From assembly GCF_036898825.1 (NCBI RefSeq), contig NZ_JARUND010000001.1, positions 1,054,001 through 1,118,000 on the forward strand: a DNA stretch of 64,000 bases, given 5' to 3'. The stretch comes from Streptomyces sp. B21-083 (GTDB lineage Bacteria; Actinomycetota; Actinomycetes; Streptomycetales; Streptomycetaceae). A program made the translations under genes and the position numbers. Below are positions 17,812-25,952 of the stretch, in pieces. The notes below the pieces were generated by a model, which worked only from the letters and a program-made list of their open reading frames with translations, had not been told where the DNA came from and searched no databases. Position 1 is the stretch's first letter, and each line of letters opens with the position of its first letter.

Positions 17812-18620
17812 GCCGTACGCCCCACGCCGGCGAATCCGGAGAACGAGTACGCGTCATCGTCCTCCGGTGCCGTCTCCGGCCGCCAGCGCGGCATCGGCAC
17901 CAGTCCCGGTTCCACCATGTCGTACCCCTCGAAGAACCGTGCGATCGCATCGCGCGAACGCATGACCAGCGGATTGCGAATGCCCTTGTATACGTCGACC
18001 GCGCCCTCGGCCCGCTCCGGCGGCAGCGGGATTCCCTCGTACGAGGCGTGCGTCAGGACGAGCAGGCTGCCCGGCGCGAGCGCGTCGCGCAGCTCGGCGA
18101 CCGCCGCGTACGGGTCGTCCGTGTCTTCCACGAAGTGCAGTATGGCAACGAGAAGCAGGGCCACTGGCCGGTTCCGGTCGATCAGGCTCTGCGTCTGGGA
18201 GCTGTCCAGGATCTCCCGGGGCTTGCGCAGATCGGCCGCGAGGACGTCCGCGTGCTCGTCGCCGGCCAGGACCGCCTGGCTGTGGGCGACGGCGACCGGG
18301 TCGTGGTCGACGTACATCACCCGCGCCTCGGGGTTCACCTCCCGGGCCACTTCGTGGACGCTGCCGAAGGTGGGAATGCCGGAGCCGATGTCGAGGAACT
18401 GGGTGATGCCCTCGGCGGCTGCGAAGCGGACGGCCCGGCGCATGAACGCGCGGTTGGCCTGCATGATCTTCGGAAGTCCCGGCATGAACTCCATGGCCTT
18501 GCGGGCGGCTTCCCGGTCGACCTCGAAGTTGTGCGATCCGCCCAGGTAGAAGTCGTAGATCCGGGAAACGCTCGGCACCGAGATGTCGATGCCCCGGGGG
18601 GCCCAGGCGGGACGCTCCAT
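17808..18620 (-). CDS. SAM-dependent methyltransferase-like protein (DUF574 family)
   Basis: 270-residue member of the actinobacterial DUF574 (PF04672) family, a class I methyltransferase fold. The SAM site is visible as FLDIGSGIPTFGSVHE, followed by VMYVDHDPVAVAHSQ and ADLRKP. Substrates are unknown for the family, which is strongly expanded in Streptomyces. The start follows GGGAGAGAGACCG. It is translationally coupled to the c-di-GMP enzyme gene downstream, suggesting they act together or are needed in fixed proportion; this is inference from the four-base overlap. Confidence 0.85.
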   Translation of the reverse strand: MERPAWAPRGIDISVPSVSRIYDFYLGGSHNFEVDREAARKAMEFMPGLPKIMQANRAFMRRAVRFAAAEGITQFLDIGSGIPTFGSVHEVAREVNPEARVMYVDHDPVAVAHSQAVLAGDEHADVLAADLRKPREILDSSQTQSLIDRNRPVALLLVAILHFVEDTDDPYAAVAELRDALAPGSLLVLTHASYEGIPLPPERAEGAVDVYKGIRNPLVMRSRDAIARFFEGYDMVEPGLVPMPRWRPETAPEDDDAYSFSGFAGVGRTA

Positions 18621-18987
18621 CGGTCTCTCTCCCAGGAGTTGGCAGGCGTTGGCGGACCAGTGTTCGAGCTGAGGTTACTGATCGCCCGCCAAAGGAGCGA
18701 GCGGAAACGGAAATTGACCATCCGTTCCCGGTCACTGCCTGCGGCACGTGCCGAATTGACGTACCGCGAACTCTCTACGAAAAGTATCCGGAGCATTCCA
18801 AAGAGTTCTCAAGGGTTACGAAGTGTTGCTGCCGACTCCCGTCGAAATACGGCGAGTCGGGGACGATTCGCCGACACATCGCTTTGGTTACCGGCGAGTT
18901 GTGGACACGCGAAGAGGCCTGCTCCCTTCGTCCCGCACGGAGTGTGCGAGACGAAGGGAGCAGGCCCGGAGAAGTCCGTTCGCCCTG
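18621..18987. other. Intergenic region upstream of the methyltransferase gene
   Basis: 367 bases without a gene. It holds the terminator of the lipoprotein gene at 18916-18966 and, nearer the methyltransferase, a locally AT-richer stretch (about 18700-18850) that presumably carries its promoter. No specific promoter or operator was convincing. Confidence 0.5.
18916..18966 (-). terminator. Strong terminator of the SCO0930-like lipoprotein gene
   Basis: A 17-bp perfect stem (18916-18932 with 18950-18966) continues after one mismatch with five more pairs around a GGAGT loop. It starts 22 bases beyond the lipoprotein stop. Confidence 0.8.
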
Positions 18988-19983
18988 TTACTGGTTGGGC
19001 GCTCCGACCAGCTTGCCGTCGGGTGCCACGGCGTACCAGGTGCCGCCGACGCCCTGCCCGTTGGTGTCGCCGGGCTCCTTGTCGTTGATGAAGGTGTAGA
19101 TGGGCGAGCAGTTGAGCGTCTGCTGCTTGGCACCGTTGTCGGGCCGGGTGAAGTTCATGTAGCCCTTCTCCTTGATGCCCTTGGTGTCGTTGAAGGCGAC
19201 CGGCGAGACGACCGGCCACTTGTCCAGGCAGGCGCCGACACAGGCGGACACCGGCTTCGGCCAGGCCTGGTCCTTCAGGAAGCGGTAGACCGTCATCCCC
19301 TTCTTGTCGACGACGATCGTGCCGAGCTTGGGGTCGTTGCGGGTGGACAGGCCGGGCAGCGCGGCGAGCGTCGCCTTCTTGCCGTCGGGCGCGAGGCCGT
19401 ACCACTTGCCGCCCACACCCTGGCCCTTGATGTCGCCGGGCGAGGTGTCCTTGGCGTAGTAGTAGGCGGCCCAGCCGCCGACGGTGAGCTGCTTGGTGCC
19501 GTCGGAACGGGTCACCTCGCCCAGGAGCGCGGAATCGACACCGGCTCCGGCCGAGACGTCGTCCGCGGGAACCGGCGGCCAGGCGGTGGCGCAGTCGCCG
19601 TCGCAGTTGGACTTCGGCGGTTCGGCCGTGTCCGCGTCGAAGCGGTAGAGCGTACGGCCGCTGCTGCTGGCCAGCACCTTGCCCACCGCCGCGCTGGCGA
19701 CCACGTTCAGCTGGCCCGCCGACGCCGAGTTGCCCGCGGCGGCCTGCTCTCCGTTGGCCGCGGCGCCGGTGTCCGTACCGGTGTCGGTGCCGGTGTCCGT
19801 ACCGGTACCTGTTCCGCCTGTGGTCGTGCCGGCCACGGAGCCGTAACCACCGGCGGCCGGTGCCGCCGCGCCGACGTTCTGGCTGCTCGTGTCCGTGCCC
19901 TTGTCCTGACCGCACGCCGTCGTCAGCACCAGCACGGCCGCAGCTGACGCTACGAGTGAGGCGCTCCGCCAGGAGGTCTTCAT
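18988..19983 (-). CDS. SCO0930-family lipoprotein with Lipoprotein_15 secreted repeats
   Basis: 331-residue lipoprotein. The signal peptide ends in the lipobox LTTAC-GQDKG (Cys at residue 25), so it is anchored to the outer face of the membrane. A Gly/Thr-rich linker with repeated GTDTG units (about 35-75) precedes copies of the Lipoprotein_15 repeat (PF03640): GRTLYRFDADT with CDGDCATAWPP, then GMTVYRFLKDQ with CVGACLDKWP, and intervening KQLTVGGWAAYYYAKDTSPGD. The CxxxC-x-x-x-WP motifs suggest redox, haem or metal binding, but no function is established. The start at 19983 has GGGGAG upstream. An inverted repeat flanks that site. It is divergent from the Pro-rich protein gene. Confidence 0.87.
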   Translation of the reverse strand: MKTSWRSASLVASAAAVLVLTTACGQDKGTDTSSQNVGAAAPAAGGYGSVAGTTTGGTGTGTDTGTDTGTDTGAAANGEQAAAGNSASAGQLNVVASAAVGKVLASSSGRTLYRFDADTAEPPKSNCDGDCATAWPPVPADDVSAGAGVDSALLGEVTRSDGTKQLTVGGWAAYYYAKDTSPGDIKGQGVGGKWYGLAPDGKKATLAALPGLSTRNDPKLGTIVVDKKGMTVYRFLKDQAWPKPVSACVGACLDKWPVVSPVAFNDTKGIKEKGYMNFTRPDNGAKQQTLNCSPIYTFINDKEPGDTNGQGVGGTWYAVAPDGKLVGAPNQ

Positions 19984-20000
19984 TACGTACTCCCCGTAAT
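19982..20000 (-). promoter_or_regulatory. Small inverted repeat around the lipoprotein gene's ribosome site
   Basis: ATTACG and CGTAAT (19982-19987 and 19995-20000) flank the GGGGAG ribosome site and touch the start codon. A six-pair stem could partly hide the site in its loop. Confidence 0.3.
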
Positions 20001-20244
20001 CGTTAGGGTGTTGCGACGCCCTGCTGGGCCGCCGCACGGTCCTAGGTACGGGCGGCGGTGGTCGCTGTGTTCAATCACGGCACAAATTTCTTTCCGAAGC
20101 CTGTGGCCGCACCCGTCACAGCTCGCACACGAGGACGATTACCGACCGCACCTAGAACGGGTGATCCAAACCGCTACACGACATATGTCACTCGTTCGGG
20201 GCAACCTCCTCGCGCTCCCGCGCGCGCGGGAGCGTCCAGCGCAC

Positions 20245-21012
20245 ATGATCTTCGTCGTGTATGGACCCACACAGACCCGATTCGCCCCCGCCATACGGGT
20301 ATTGGCGCTGCTGGGCCTGACCTGGCTGCTCGTCGGCATGCCCGTCGGGACGGCCGAGGCGACCACATGCGTCTCCGTCTCCACCGGCTCGGGCAGCGAC
20401 ACCTCGGTGACGGTCACCGGGAACGGGGCCACGGTCACGGTCGGCACCGGTGTCCCGGTCGCCGCCGGAGACGGCTGGTCGGTCAGCGCGGGCAACGGTG
20501 GAGCGGCTGTCACCGGGAACGGTACGGAGGTCGTCGTCGGCACCGGTTCCTGGTGCCCGACCCCGACACCGACACCGACACCGACACCGCCCTGCCCCAC
20601 GCCGACTCCCCCACCCACGCCGACTCCCCCACCGACGCCAACGCCCACGCCGGAACCTCCGCCACCACCGAAACCGAGGCCCACGCCCACACCCACCCCG
20701 AAGCCCACTCCCCCGCGCAAGCCGACGCCGGCACCCGAGCCGAAGCCACCGGCCGCGCCGCCCGCCCCGGCCCCCCGGCCGACCCCGAGTCCGCCGCCGC
20801 CTCCCGCTCCAGCACCCGCACCCGCACCCGCACCGACGGGCACGCCGAAGCCGAGCCCCAGCCCGACGGTGTCACCGGCCGCGGTGACGTATCCGCCGTA
20901 CCGCGTGTCCGCCCACAAACGGACCGTCCGCGGCGGCCCCTCGCTGGTCTCGTTCACCCTGCTCATCACCCTGCCCGCCGTGATCGCCGTCGCCGCGCTG
21001 CGTCCGCGCTGA
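20245..21012 (+). CDS. Secreted/cell-wall Pro-Thr-rich protein with C-terminal membrane helix
   Basis: 255-residue exported protein of unknown function. A signal segment (IRVLALLGLTWLLVGMPVGTAEA) leads to a short Gly/Val/Thr-rich repeat domain (VTVTGNGATVTVGTG, AAVTGNGTEVVVGTG; about residues 40-95) and then about 110 residues dominated by PTPTP, PPP and PAPAP runs. The C-terminus has a hydrophobic helix (LVSFTLLITLPAVIAVAAL) ending RPR. The layout suits a surface protein whose Pro-rich stalk crosses the wall. A GTG a few codons downstream (VYGPTQT) is an alternative start. It is followed 18 bases later by the DUF4239 gene and is probably co-transcribed. Confidence 0.7.
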   Translation: MIFVVYGPTQTRFAPAIRVLALLGLTWLLVGMPVGTAEATTCVSVSTGSGSDTSVTVTGNGATVTVGTGVPVAAGDGWSVSAGNGGAAVTGNGTEVVVGTGSWCPTPTPTPTPTPPCPTPTPPPTPTPPPTPTPTPEPPPPPKPRPTPTPTPKPTPPRKPTPAPEPKPPAAPPAPAPRPTPSPPPPPAPAPAPAPAPTGTPKPSPSPTVSPAAVTYPPYRVSAHKRTVRGGPSLVSFTLLITLPAVIAVAALRPR

Positions 21013-21030
21013 CCCCTTGGAGGCATCCCC

Positions 21031-21795
21031 TTGTCGGAATGGCTTGTTCTCGCCCTCGCGATCGCGGCCGCGTGCGCGGTCGTCATCCTCATCACCTTCG
21101 TACGGGACCGCAGGGCCCCGGAGGACGAGGATCCGTCCGACACCCCGGACGTGATCGAGTACATGACGATGTGGATCGGTGTGGTGTACGCCATCGTGCT
21201 GGGTCTGGCCATCGCCGGTGTCTGGGAGGCGCGCGGCGTCGCCCAGGACCACGTCTCGACGGAGGCCCACGCACTGCACGAGATCTCCGAGCGGGTCCGC
21301 GTCTACCCGCCCGACGTCCGTGACCGTATTCGCAACGACGTCAACGCCTATGTCGGACACGTCGTCAAAACCGAGTGGCAGGAGATGGCGGACAACGGCA
21401 GGGTCACCAAGCGCGGCGACCAGCTGCTGCAACGCGTCCGCGTCGACGTCACCGACTACGAGCCGACGACCGACTTCCAGGCCCAGGCCTACCAGCCGCT
21501 CCTCGACCAGGTGACCACCGCGGACCAGGCACGCACGGCCCGCGCCGACTCGACCGGGCCGACCATGCCCGGCGTCGTCTGGTTCGGCCTGATCGCGGGT
21601 GCCGTGATCACGGTCGGCATGATCTTCGCCCTCCAGATCCGGCGCACACCCCGCGAACTGATCCTGGCCGGGCTCTTCTCCACCCTGATCGCCTTCCTGC
21701 TGTTCCTGATCTGGGACTTCGACGCGCCCTACAGCCGCGGCATCACGGCCACGGCGGATCCGTTCCTGGCGCTCTTCCCGGGCGCGGGACACTGA
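21031..21795 (+). CDS. DUF4239 (bestrophin-like) membrane protein
   Basis: 254-residue membrane protein; TTG start set by TTGGAGGCATCCCC. Two hydrophobic segments near the N-terminus (WLVLALAIAAACAVVILITFV; MTMWIGVVYAIVLGLAIAGVW), a charged helical middle (EAHALHEISERVRVYPPDVRD) and two C-terminal helices (GLIAGAVITVGMIFAL; LILAGLFSTLIAFLLFLIWDF) match DUF4239, sometimes described as bestrophin-like. Function is unknown; ion conductance is only a family-level suggestion. It is the second gene after the Pro-rich protein and is followed by a strong terminator. Confidence 0.78.
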   Translation: MSEWLVLALAIAAACAVVILITFVRDRRAPEDEDPSDTPDVIEYMTMWIGVVYAIVLGLAIAGVWEARGVAQDHVSTEAHALHEISERVRVYPPDVRDRIRNDVNAYVGHVVKTEWQEMADNGRVTKRGDQLLQRVRVDVTDYEPTTDFQAQAYQPLLDQVTTADQARTARADSTGPTMPGVVWFGLIAGAVITVGMIFALQIRRTPRELILAGLFSTLIAFLLFLIWDFDAPYSRGITATADPFLALFPGAGH

Positions 21796-21846
21796 CCGTC
21801 CGAGGACCGGCGCCGAGGGACTGACGTTTCCTCATCGCGCTCACTC

Positions 21847-21879
21847 CGGGGGACACGCGCCACGCGCGCGTGTCCCCCG
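21847..21879 (+). terminator. Terminator after the DUF4239 gene
   Basis: CGGGGGACACGCGC (21847-21860) pairs perfectly with GCGCGTGTCCCCCG (21866-21879) across a five-base loop, 52 bases beyond the stop. Confidence 0.8.
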
Positions 21880-22055
21880 CTTCGCTCAACGAGATCCCCT
21901 GAGCGGCCCACATCCGTGCCCCATTCGCACGACACCGATCGCGCATACGCACACGCGTTCCTAGCGTTTCGGTCATCGAGGTGCATTCTGGCGCGACCGG
22001 TACGGCGCGAGCGGAAAACGTCCGCAGCTGCTCCTCGGGGACCCGGAGGACCCAT

Positions 22056-22580
22056 ATGCACGCGATACGCGTGGCCTCGGCCGCACTGCTCGGCGTCACC
22101 GCCCTCGCCTTCACCGCACCCACCGCTCAAGCCGCCGTCATGGACAACAACGTCACGTCGTTCGGCTTCAGTGTCGTGCCGTCGACCATCGCGGCGGGTG
22201 GACAGGTCACCCTGCGCGTGGACGGCTGCAACGACGACACCCGGGTGTCCTCCGGAGTGTTCGATCCGGTCATCATCCCCGAGGGACACTCGTCGGCGCG
22301 GGCGAAGGTCGACTGGGACGCCAGACCGGGGGCCACGTACCGGGTGACGTTCACCTGCGGTGGCGAGAGCGGCCACACCGACCTCACCATCGCGATCGGG
22401 CGCCCCGGCGAGCCGACGCAGTACCCCTTGCCGGTGCAGCGGGGTGTGCAGGCGGGCGAGGGCGGCAGCGTCGCCGGCTTCGACCTCAAGGAGATCGGCC
22501 TCGGCGCCGCGCTCGTCGCGGGATCGCTGACGGTGGCGTACGGCTTCTCACGCCGCCGCTCGGGCGACGACAACGCCTGA
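22056..22580 (+). CDS. Secreted membrane-anchored surface protein, paralogue A
   Basis: 174-residue exported protein. CGGAGGACCCAT precedes the ATG. The signal peptide ends near AQA-AVM; a beta-rich Ig-like domain follows (FSVVPSTIAAGGQVTLRVDGC, YRVTFTCGG, with two Cys that could pair). The C-terminus has a Gly-rich spacer, a hydrophobic helix (LGAALVAGSLTVAYGF) and an Arg-rich tail (SRRRSG), i.e. the topology of a sortase substrate, but no LPXTG or LAXTG motif. It shares domain pattern with the convergent neighbour, so the two are paralogues. A class F sortase gene lies 900 bases away. Function unknown. Confidence 0.75.
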   Translation: MHAIRVASAALLGVTALAFTAPTAQAAVMDNNVTSFGFSVVPSTIAAGGQVTLRVDGCNDDTRVSSGVFDPVIIPEGHSSARAKVDWDARPGATYRVTFTCGGESGHTDLTIAIGRPGEPTQYPLPVQRGVQAGEGGSVAGFDLKEIGLGAALVAGSLTVAYGFSRRRSGDDNA

Positions 22581-22595
22581 CCACCCGGTACGGGC

Positions 22596-22643
22596 ACAGC
22601 CCTTCGCCCCGGACCCTGACGGGTTTCCGGGGCGAAGGGCTGT
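22596..22643. terminator. Bidirectional terminator between the paralogous surface-protein genes
   Basis: A perfect 18-bp stem (22596-22613 with 22626-22643) around a 12-base loop, centred between two convergent stops. Confidence 0.85.
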
Positions 22644-22660
22644 TGGTGACGTGCGGTGCG

Positions 22661-23149
22661 TCAGATCCGGGTCTCGGACCGGCGGCGCATCCAGAACACC
22701 CCGCCACCGACAAGCGCGGCGGCCACCAGGCCGCCCCCGATCGCCATGTCGGTCGGCGTGGCCCCGGCGGAACTGCTGCCACCGAGACCGCCTTGGACCC
22801 CGCCGATCACCGTGAACACGGAGGTGAATGTCTTCATCCGGTTCTCACAGTTGGTGGTCACGCTGTACGAACCCGCGGTGGCGTTCGAGTTGACGGTCAC
22901 CGTCGCCGTCGCGGTGTTGCCACCCATGGACCTGAACTTGACCGGCGTGAAGGCGTTCGAACTGATGGTGCTGCCGGACACGGTGCAGGCCGAACCGTTG
23001 GCCGTGAGCACCAGCTGACCGCCCGGCGCGATGACGCTCGGTGCGGCGGTGACGCTGGACGGCTGGTCCCAGGCCGAGGCCGCCGGGGCGGCGAGCCCCA
23101 CCGCGGCAGCCGTGGCGGCAGCCACCACCAGGGCACGAGTAGTACGCAT
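22661..23149 (-). CDS. Secreted membrane-anchored surface protein, paralogue B
   Basis: 162-residue exported protein; CGGAGGTTCAC precedes the ATG (MRTTRALVVAAAT). The signal peptide ends near ASA-WDQ. The Ig-like domain (VTAAPSVIAPGGQLVLTANG, GSYSVTTNCENRM) resembles that of the convergent gene: PSxIAxGGQ, SSxxFxPV and a late xxTxxC recur in order. The tail is Gly/Ser-rich, then a helix (AIGGGLVAAALVGGGVFW) and MRRRSETRI. Again no LPXTG is seen. It is divergent from the sortase gene. Role unknown; a surface-exposed structural or adhesive protein is possible. Confidence 0.75.
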   Translation of the reverse strand: MRTTRALVVAAATAAAVGLAAPAASAWDQPSSVTAAPSVIAPGGQLVLTANGSACTVSGSTISSNAFTPVKFRSMGGNTATATVTVNSNATAGSYSVTTNCENRMKTFTSVFTVIGGVQGGLGGSSSAGATPTDMAIGGGLVAAALVGGGVFWMRRRSETRI

Positions 23150-23480
23150 GTGAACCTCCGCGGAAGGCGCCCCGGGACCCGTCCCCGGTCGATCGGCGAG
23201 AAAACGCCTCCCAGACGAACCCTCAGATGCCGTGCCCGCAGCCGCATTTCGGGAATGGTCCGTCCTGGTGAGAGGACACGCCGAAGGAAGACCACACAAT
23301 CAGATATTGCCGCAGGTCACGGACCGTCAGAAAAATACTTTCGCCGCCGACCCGGATGGCTCACCGATGACACGCCCACCACCCGTTCGCTGCTGCCCCG
23401 TCGCCGGTTTCCCGCCGGGCACTTAGCGTTCTCGTATGCGCGATTGACCGGGCGACGGCCGGGTCGAGAGGGGATGACGA
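23150..23480. other. Divergent intergenic region between surface protein B and sortase
   Basis: 331 bases without a gene, containing both promoters. A short AT-rich patch (about 23325-23345) is the likeliest promoter core. No clear operator. Confidence 0.4.
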
Positions 23481-24143
23481 ATGTCTGCGTCCGAGCTGGC
23501 GGAAGAGGAGCAGCAGCGGAAGAAGCGCGCTCCGTGGGGCGTGATAGCGCTTGTTCTGCTGACCGGCCTCGCGCTCATTCGAAACGGTTCGGGAGAGTTC
23601 GACGTCGGTCCGCCACAGCCCGCGTCGGCGGCGGCAGCGGACAGCCACCTCCCGGGCGGCACCTTCTCCAGCGTCCCGGCCGCACTGCCGTACTCCCTGG
23701 TCGACCGGGTGCGGATCCCGGCGATCCAGGTCGACGCACCCCTGCTGCCGGTGGGTCTGGACGCGGCCGGGTGGGTGGACGCCCCACCGCCGGAGGACCC
23801 GAACCTGGCCGGGTGGTTCACCGGCGCCGTGTCGCCCGGCGAGAAGGGCACCGCCGTGATCGTCGGCCATGTCGACAACAAACAGGGGCCGGCCGTTTTC
23901 TACGGACTCGGGGCCCTCAAGAAGGGGCATCGCGTCGAGGTCCAGCGCCAGGACGGAAAGGTGGCCGTTTTCGAGATCTACGGCATCGAGGTCTTCGAGA
24001 AGAACAACTTCCCCGGCGATCGTGTCTACGGCAGTAAGAACACCCCCGAACTGCGGGTCATCACCTGCGGGGGCGGTTTCTCCAAACAGAACGGCTACGC
24101 GGGGAACGTCGTGGTGTTCGCCCGCCTGGTCGAGGTTCGCTGA
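23481..24143 (+). CDS. Class F sortase
   Basis: 220-residue membrane-anchored transpeptidase. GAGGGGATGACGA precedes the ATG. An N-terminal helix (WGVIALVLLTGLALI, residues 19-33) is followed by a linker and the sortase barrel (RIPAIQVDAPLLPVG). Catalytic His130 (IVGHVDN) and Cys196 (VITCGGG) are present. The Arg expected on the strand after the Cys is not obvious: the GY-A-G-NVVVFARL segment has Ala where many class F enzymes are recalled to have Arg. It would attach proteins to peptidoglycan outside the membrane. Two C-terminally anchored proteins without LPXTG lie next door. Confidence 0.85.
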   Translation: MSASELAEEEQQRKKRAPWGVIALVLLTGLALIRNGSGEFDVGPPQPASAAAADSHLPGGTFSSVPAALPYSLVDRVRIPAIQVDAPLLPVGLDAAGWVDAPPPEDPNLAGWFTGAVSPGEKGTAVIVGHVDNKQGPAVFYGLGALKKGHRVEVQRQDGKVAVFEIYGIEVFEKNNFPGDRVYGSKNTPELRVITCGGGFSKQNGYAGNVVVFARLVEVR

Positions 24144-24188
24144 GCGTTCCTGGGCCGGGCGGGCGAAAGCCCGTGGTCGGCGACGCGG

Positions 24189-25025
24189 TTAGGTGTAATG
24201 CCGTGTCGGTACGGTGATGTGGTACCCGGAATTGAGCAGGTCCGGCAGATAGTCGCGCAGTGCCTGGACGCTCTGCGAGCGGTTGCCGCCCGCGTCGTGC
24301 GAGAGCACCACGACACCCGGGGCGGCGCCGCGCTCGACCCGGTCGACGATGGTGCGGGTGCCCGGGGTCATCCAGTCGAGGGTGTCGACGGTCCAGGCGA
24401 GCGGATCCATGCCGAGTTCGGCGCCGAGCTGGAAGGCGGCCCGGTTCCACGCGCCGTACGGGGCGCGGAACCAGGCGGGCGCCTCGCCGCAGCCGTCCTC
24501 GATGACCTCGCTGGTGCGTTCCATCTGGGAGCGGATCTCGGAGCGGGTGAGTCGCGTCAGCAGCGGGTGGGACCAGGTGTGGTTGCCGACGACGTGCCCG
24601 TCGTCGGTCATCTCGGCGAGCAGGTCCTTGTTGTCGACCGCCATCTCCCCGCACACGAAGAACATCGCGCGGACGTCGTGCTCGCGCAGGGTTTGGAGGA
24701 TGCCCGGGGTGTAGCGGGGGTCAGGGCCGTCGTCGAAGGTCAGCACCATGGTGCGGCCACGACCCGACACGCGCAGCAGCGGCTCGTGGCGTACCAGGGT
24801 GCGTCCGTGGGCGACGGCGTGCGGCGGGCCGTAGCCGGTGAGGGGTTCGAGGCGGTACGCGGAGGGCTTGAGAGCCTGATGGGCCGGGGGGCCGGCGGCG
24901 GGCCTGGCGGCCGGGGTCGTGTCCTGGCCGGTGGTGAGCAGCGCGGCCGTACCGGCCGCTCCCACGGCGGCGGCTCCGCCGATCATCAACGCCCGGCGCC
25001 GTGTGAGCAACTGATCCTTCGTCAT
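24189..25025 (-). CDS. Exported polysaccharide deacetylase (NodB, CE4)
   Basis: 278-residue exported enzyme. A Tat signal (TRRRALMIGG) is followed by the NodB domain from about residue 85: TFDDGPD (metal/base Asp pair), NHTWSH (metal His pair), RAPYGAWN and the late HDAGG motif. All CE4 metal-site motifs are intact. It removes acetyl groups from N-acetylated glycans, most likely peptidoglycan, or from acetylated xylan or chitin; the substrate cannot be fixed. It is convergent with the sortase and divergent from the universal stress protein gene. Confidence 0.88.
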   Translation of the reverse strand: MTKDQLLTRRRALMIGGAAAVGAAGTAALLTTGQDTTPAARPAAGPPAHQALKPSAYRLEPLTGYGPPHAVAHGRTLVRHEPLLRVSGRGRTMVLTFDDGPDPRYTPGILQTLREHDVRAMFFVCGEMAVDNKDLLAEMTDDGHVVGNHTWSHPLLTRLTRSEIRSQMERTSEVIEDGCGEAPAWFRAPYGAWNRAAFQLGAELGMDPLAWTVDTLDWMTPGTRTIVDRVERGAAPGVVVLSHDAGGNRSQSVQALRDYLPDLLNSGYHITVPTRHYT

Positions 25026-25169
25026 GACTCATCAGTCGCCCGCGCCGGTCCCGGCGCCCCGCATCGACACCGGTGCGGCGGTAGGAAAACACCCGTTGGG
25101 ACCAGTACTCCCCGGTCACGCCCTCCCCCGCGCGTCCGCTCCGCCCCCGGCTCCCGATAGCCTCGCAGC

Positions 25170-25646
25170 GTGACGGAACAGCAGCACTCACCCCAGGGCA
25201 AGCACCAGTTCGAGCGGGGCACGGACGGCCCGAAGGTCATCGTGGTCGGCGTCGACGGCTCCGACTCGTCGTTCCGTGCGGCCGCCTACGCCGCGGGGCT
25301 GGCCCGGCGCCAGCACGCGCTGCTCGCCCTGGTGTACGTACAGCCGGTGATGGCGGCGGGCGCCGCGTTCGGGGCGCCCGTGGCGGAGACGACGGACAGC
25401 ATCGCGGAGGATCTCATCGCGCAGATCCGGGAGTCGACCGAGCAGGTCAAGGGGATATTCGACATCCGCTGGGAGTTCCACACCTTCCGTGGGGACCCGT
25501 ACACGGGCCTGGTGAAGGCCGCCGACGACCTCAAGGCGGACGCGGTGGTCGTCGGCGCGTCCGAGCAGGCGGGCCACCGGATCATCGGCTCGGTCGCGGT
25601 CCGGCTGGTGAAGGCGGGCCGCTGGCCGGTCACGGTCGTGCCGTAG
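25170..25646 (+). CDS. Universal stress protein (UspA family)
   Basis: 158-residue single-domain Usp. KVIVVGVDGSDSSFRA starts the fold and the ATP-binding signature VVGASEQAGHRIIGSVA lies near the end, so it is of the nucleotide-binding type. The GTG start has no Shine-Dalgarno. It is transcribed away from the deacetylase gene. Partners are unknown. Confidence 0.88.
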   Translation: MTEQQHSPQGKHQFERGTDGPKVIVVGVDGSDSSFRAAAYAAGLARRQHALLALVYVQPVMAAGAAFGAPVAETTDSIAEDLIAQIRESTEQVKGIFDIRWEFHTFRGDPYTGLVKAADDLKADAVVVGASEQAGHRIIGSVAVRLVKAGRWPVTVVP

Positions 25647-25952
25647 CCACGACGACGGCTCCCGGTCCCGCCGGGGGCCTGTCGCGGCGGACCGTCCGGG
25701 CCCGCGCCCCGGCTCGGGACCACGACACGGACGGGGTCGCGCCCGGTGCCCGCGCGCCCCGCGTGCGCGCCTCTTTCACATCACCTTCCTGCCGCGCCCT
25801 CGCGGGCCGACGGCGAGCGGGTGAAGCGCGTGCGGATGAGGAACCTCCCGTTCAGACCGTTCGTCGCACCGTTCGTCGACGGGTCCGACCGTCCGCCGCA
25901 CACTCCGGTCCACGCTCTGTCCCGAATCAGGACCTTGCGATGCCATACGGCC
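25647..25952 (+). other. Leader region of the ECF sigma gene
   Basis: 306 bases without a gene between the stress protein and the sigma factor. It contains the ECF-type promoter at 25840-25865. Several CGTTCGTCG-like words occur in 25855-25880; otherwise nothing was recognised. Confidence 0.45.
25840..25865 (+). promoter_or_regulatory. ECF-type promoter: GGAAC, 17 bases, CGTC
   Basis: GGAAC at 25840-25844 and CGTC at 25862-25865 with a 17-base spacer is the classic ECF sigma -35/-10 layout. The predicted start near 25872 lies about 80 bases before the sigma ATG at 25953, suggesting the factor drives its own gene. Confidence 0.65.

Noticed and set aside
22056..23149. LPXTG or LAXTG sorting motifs in the two surface proteins
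   Set aside because: Neither motif is present before the C-terminal helices; only topology is sortase-like.
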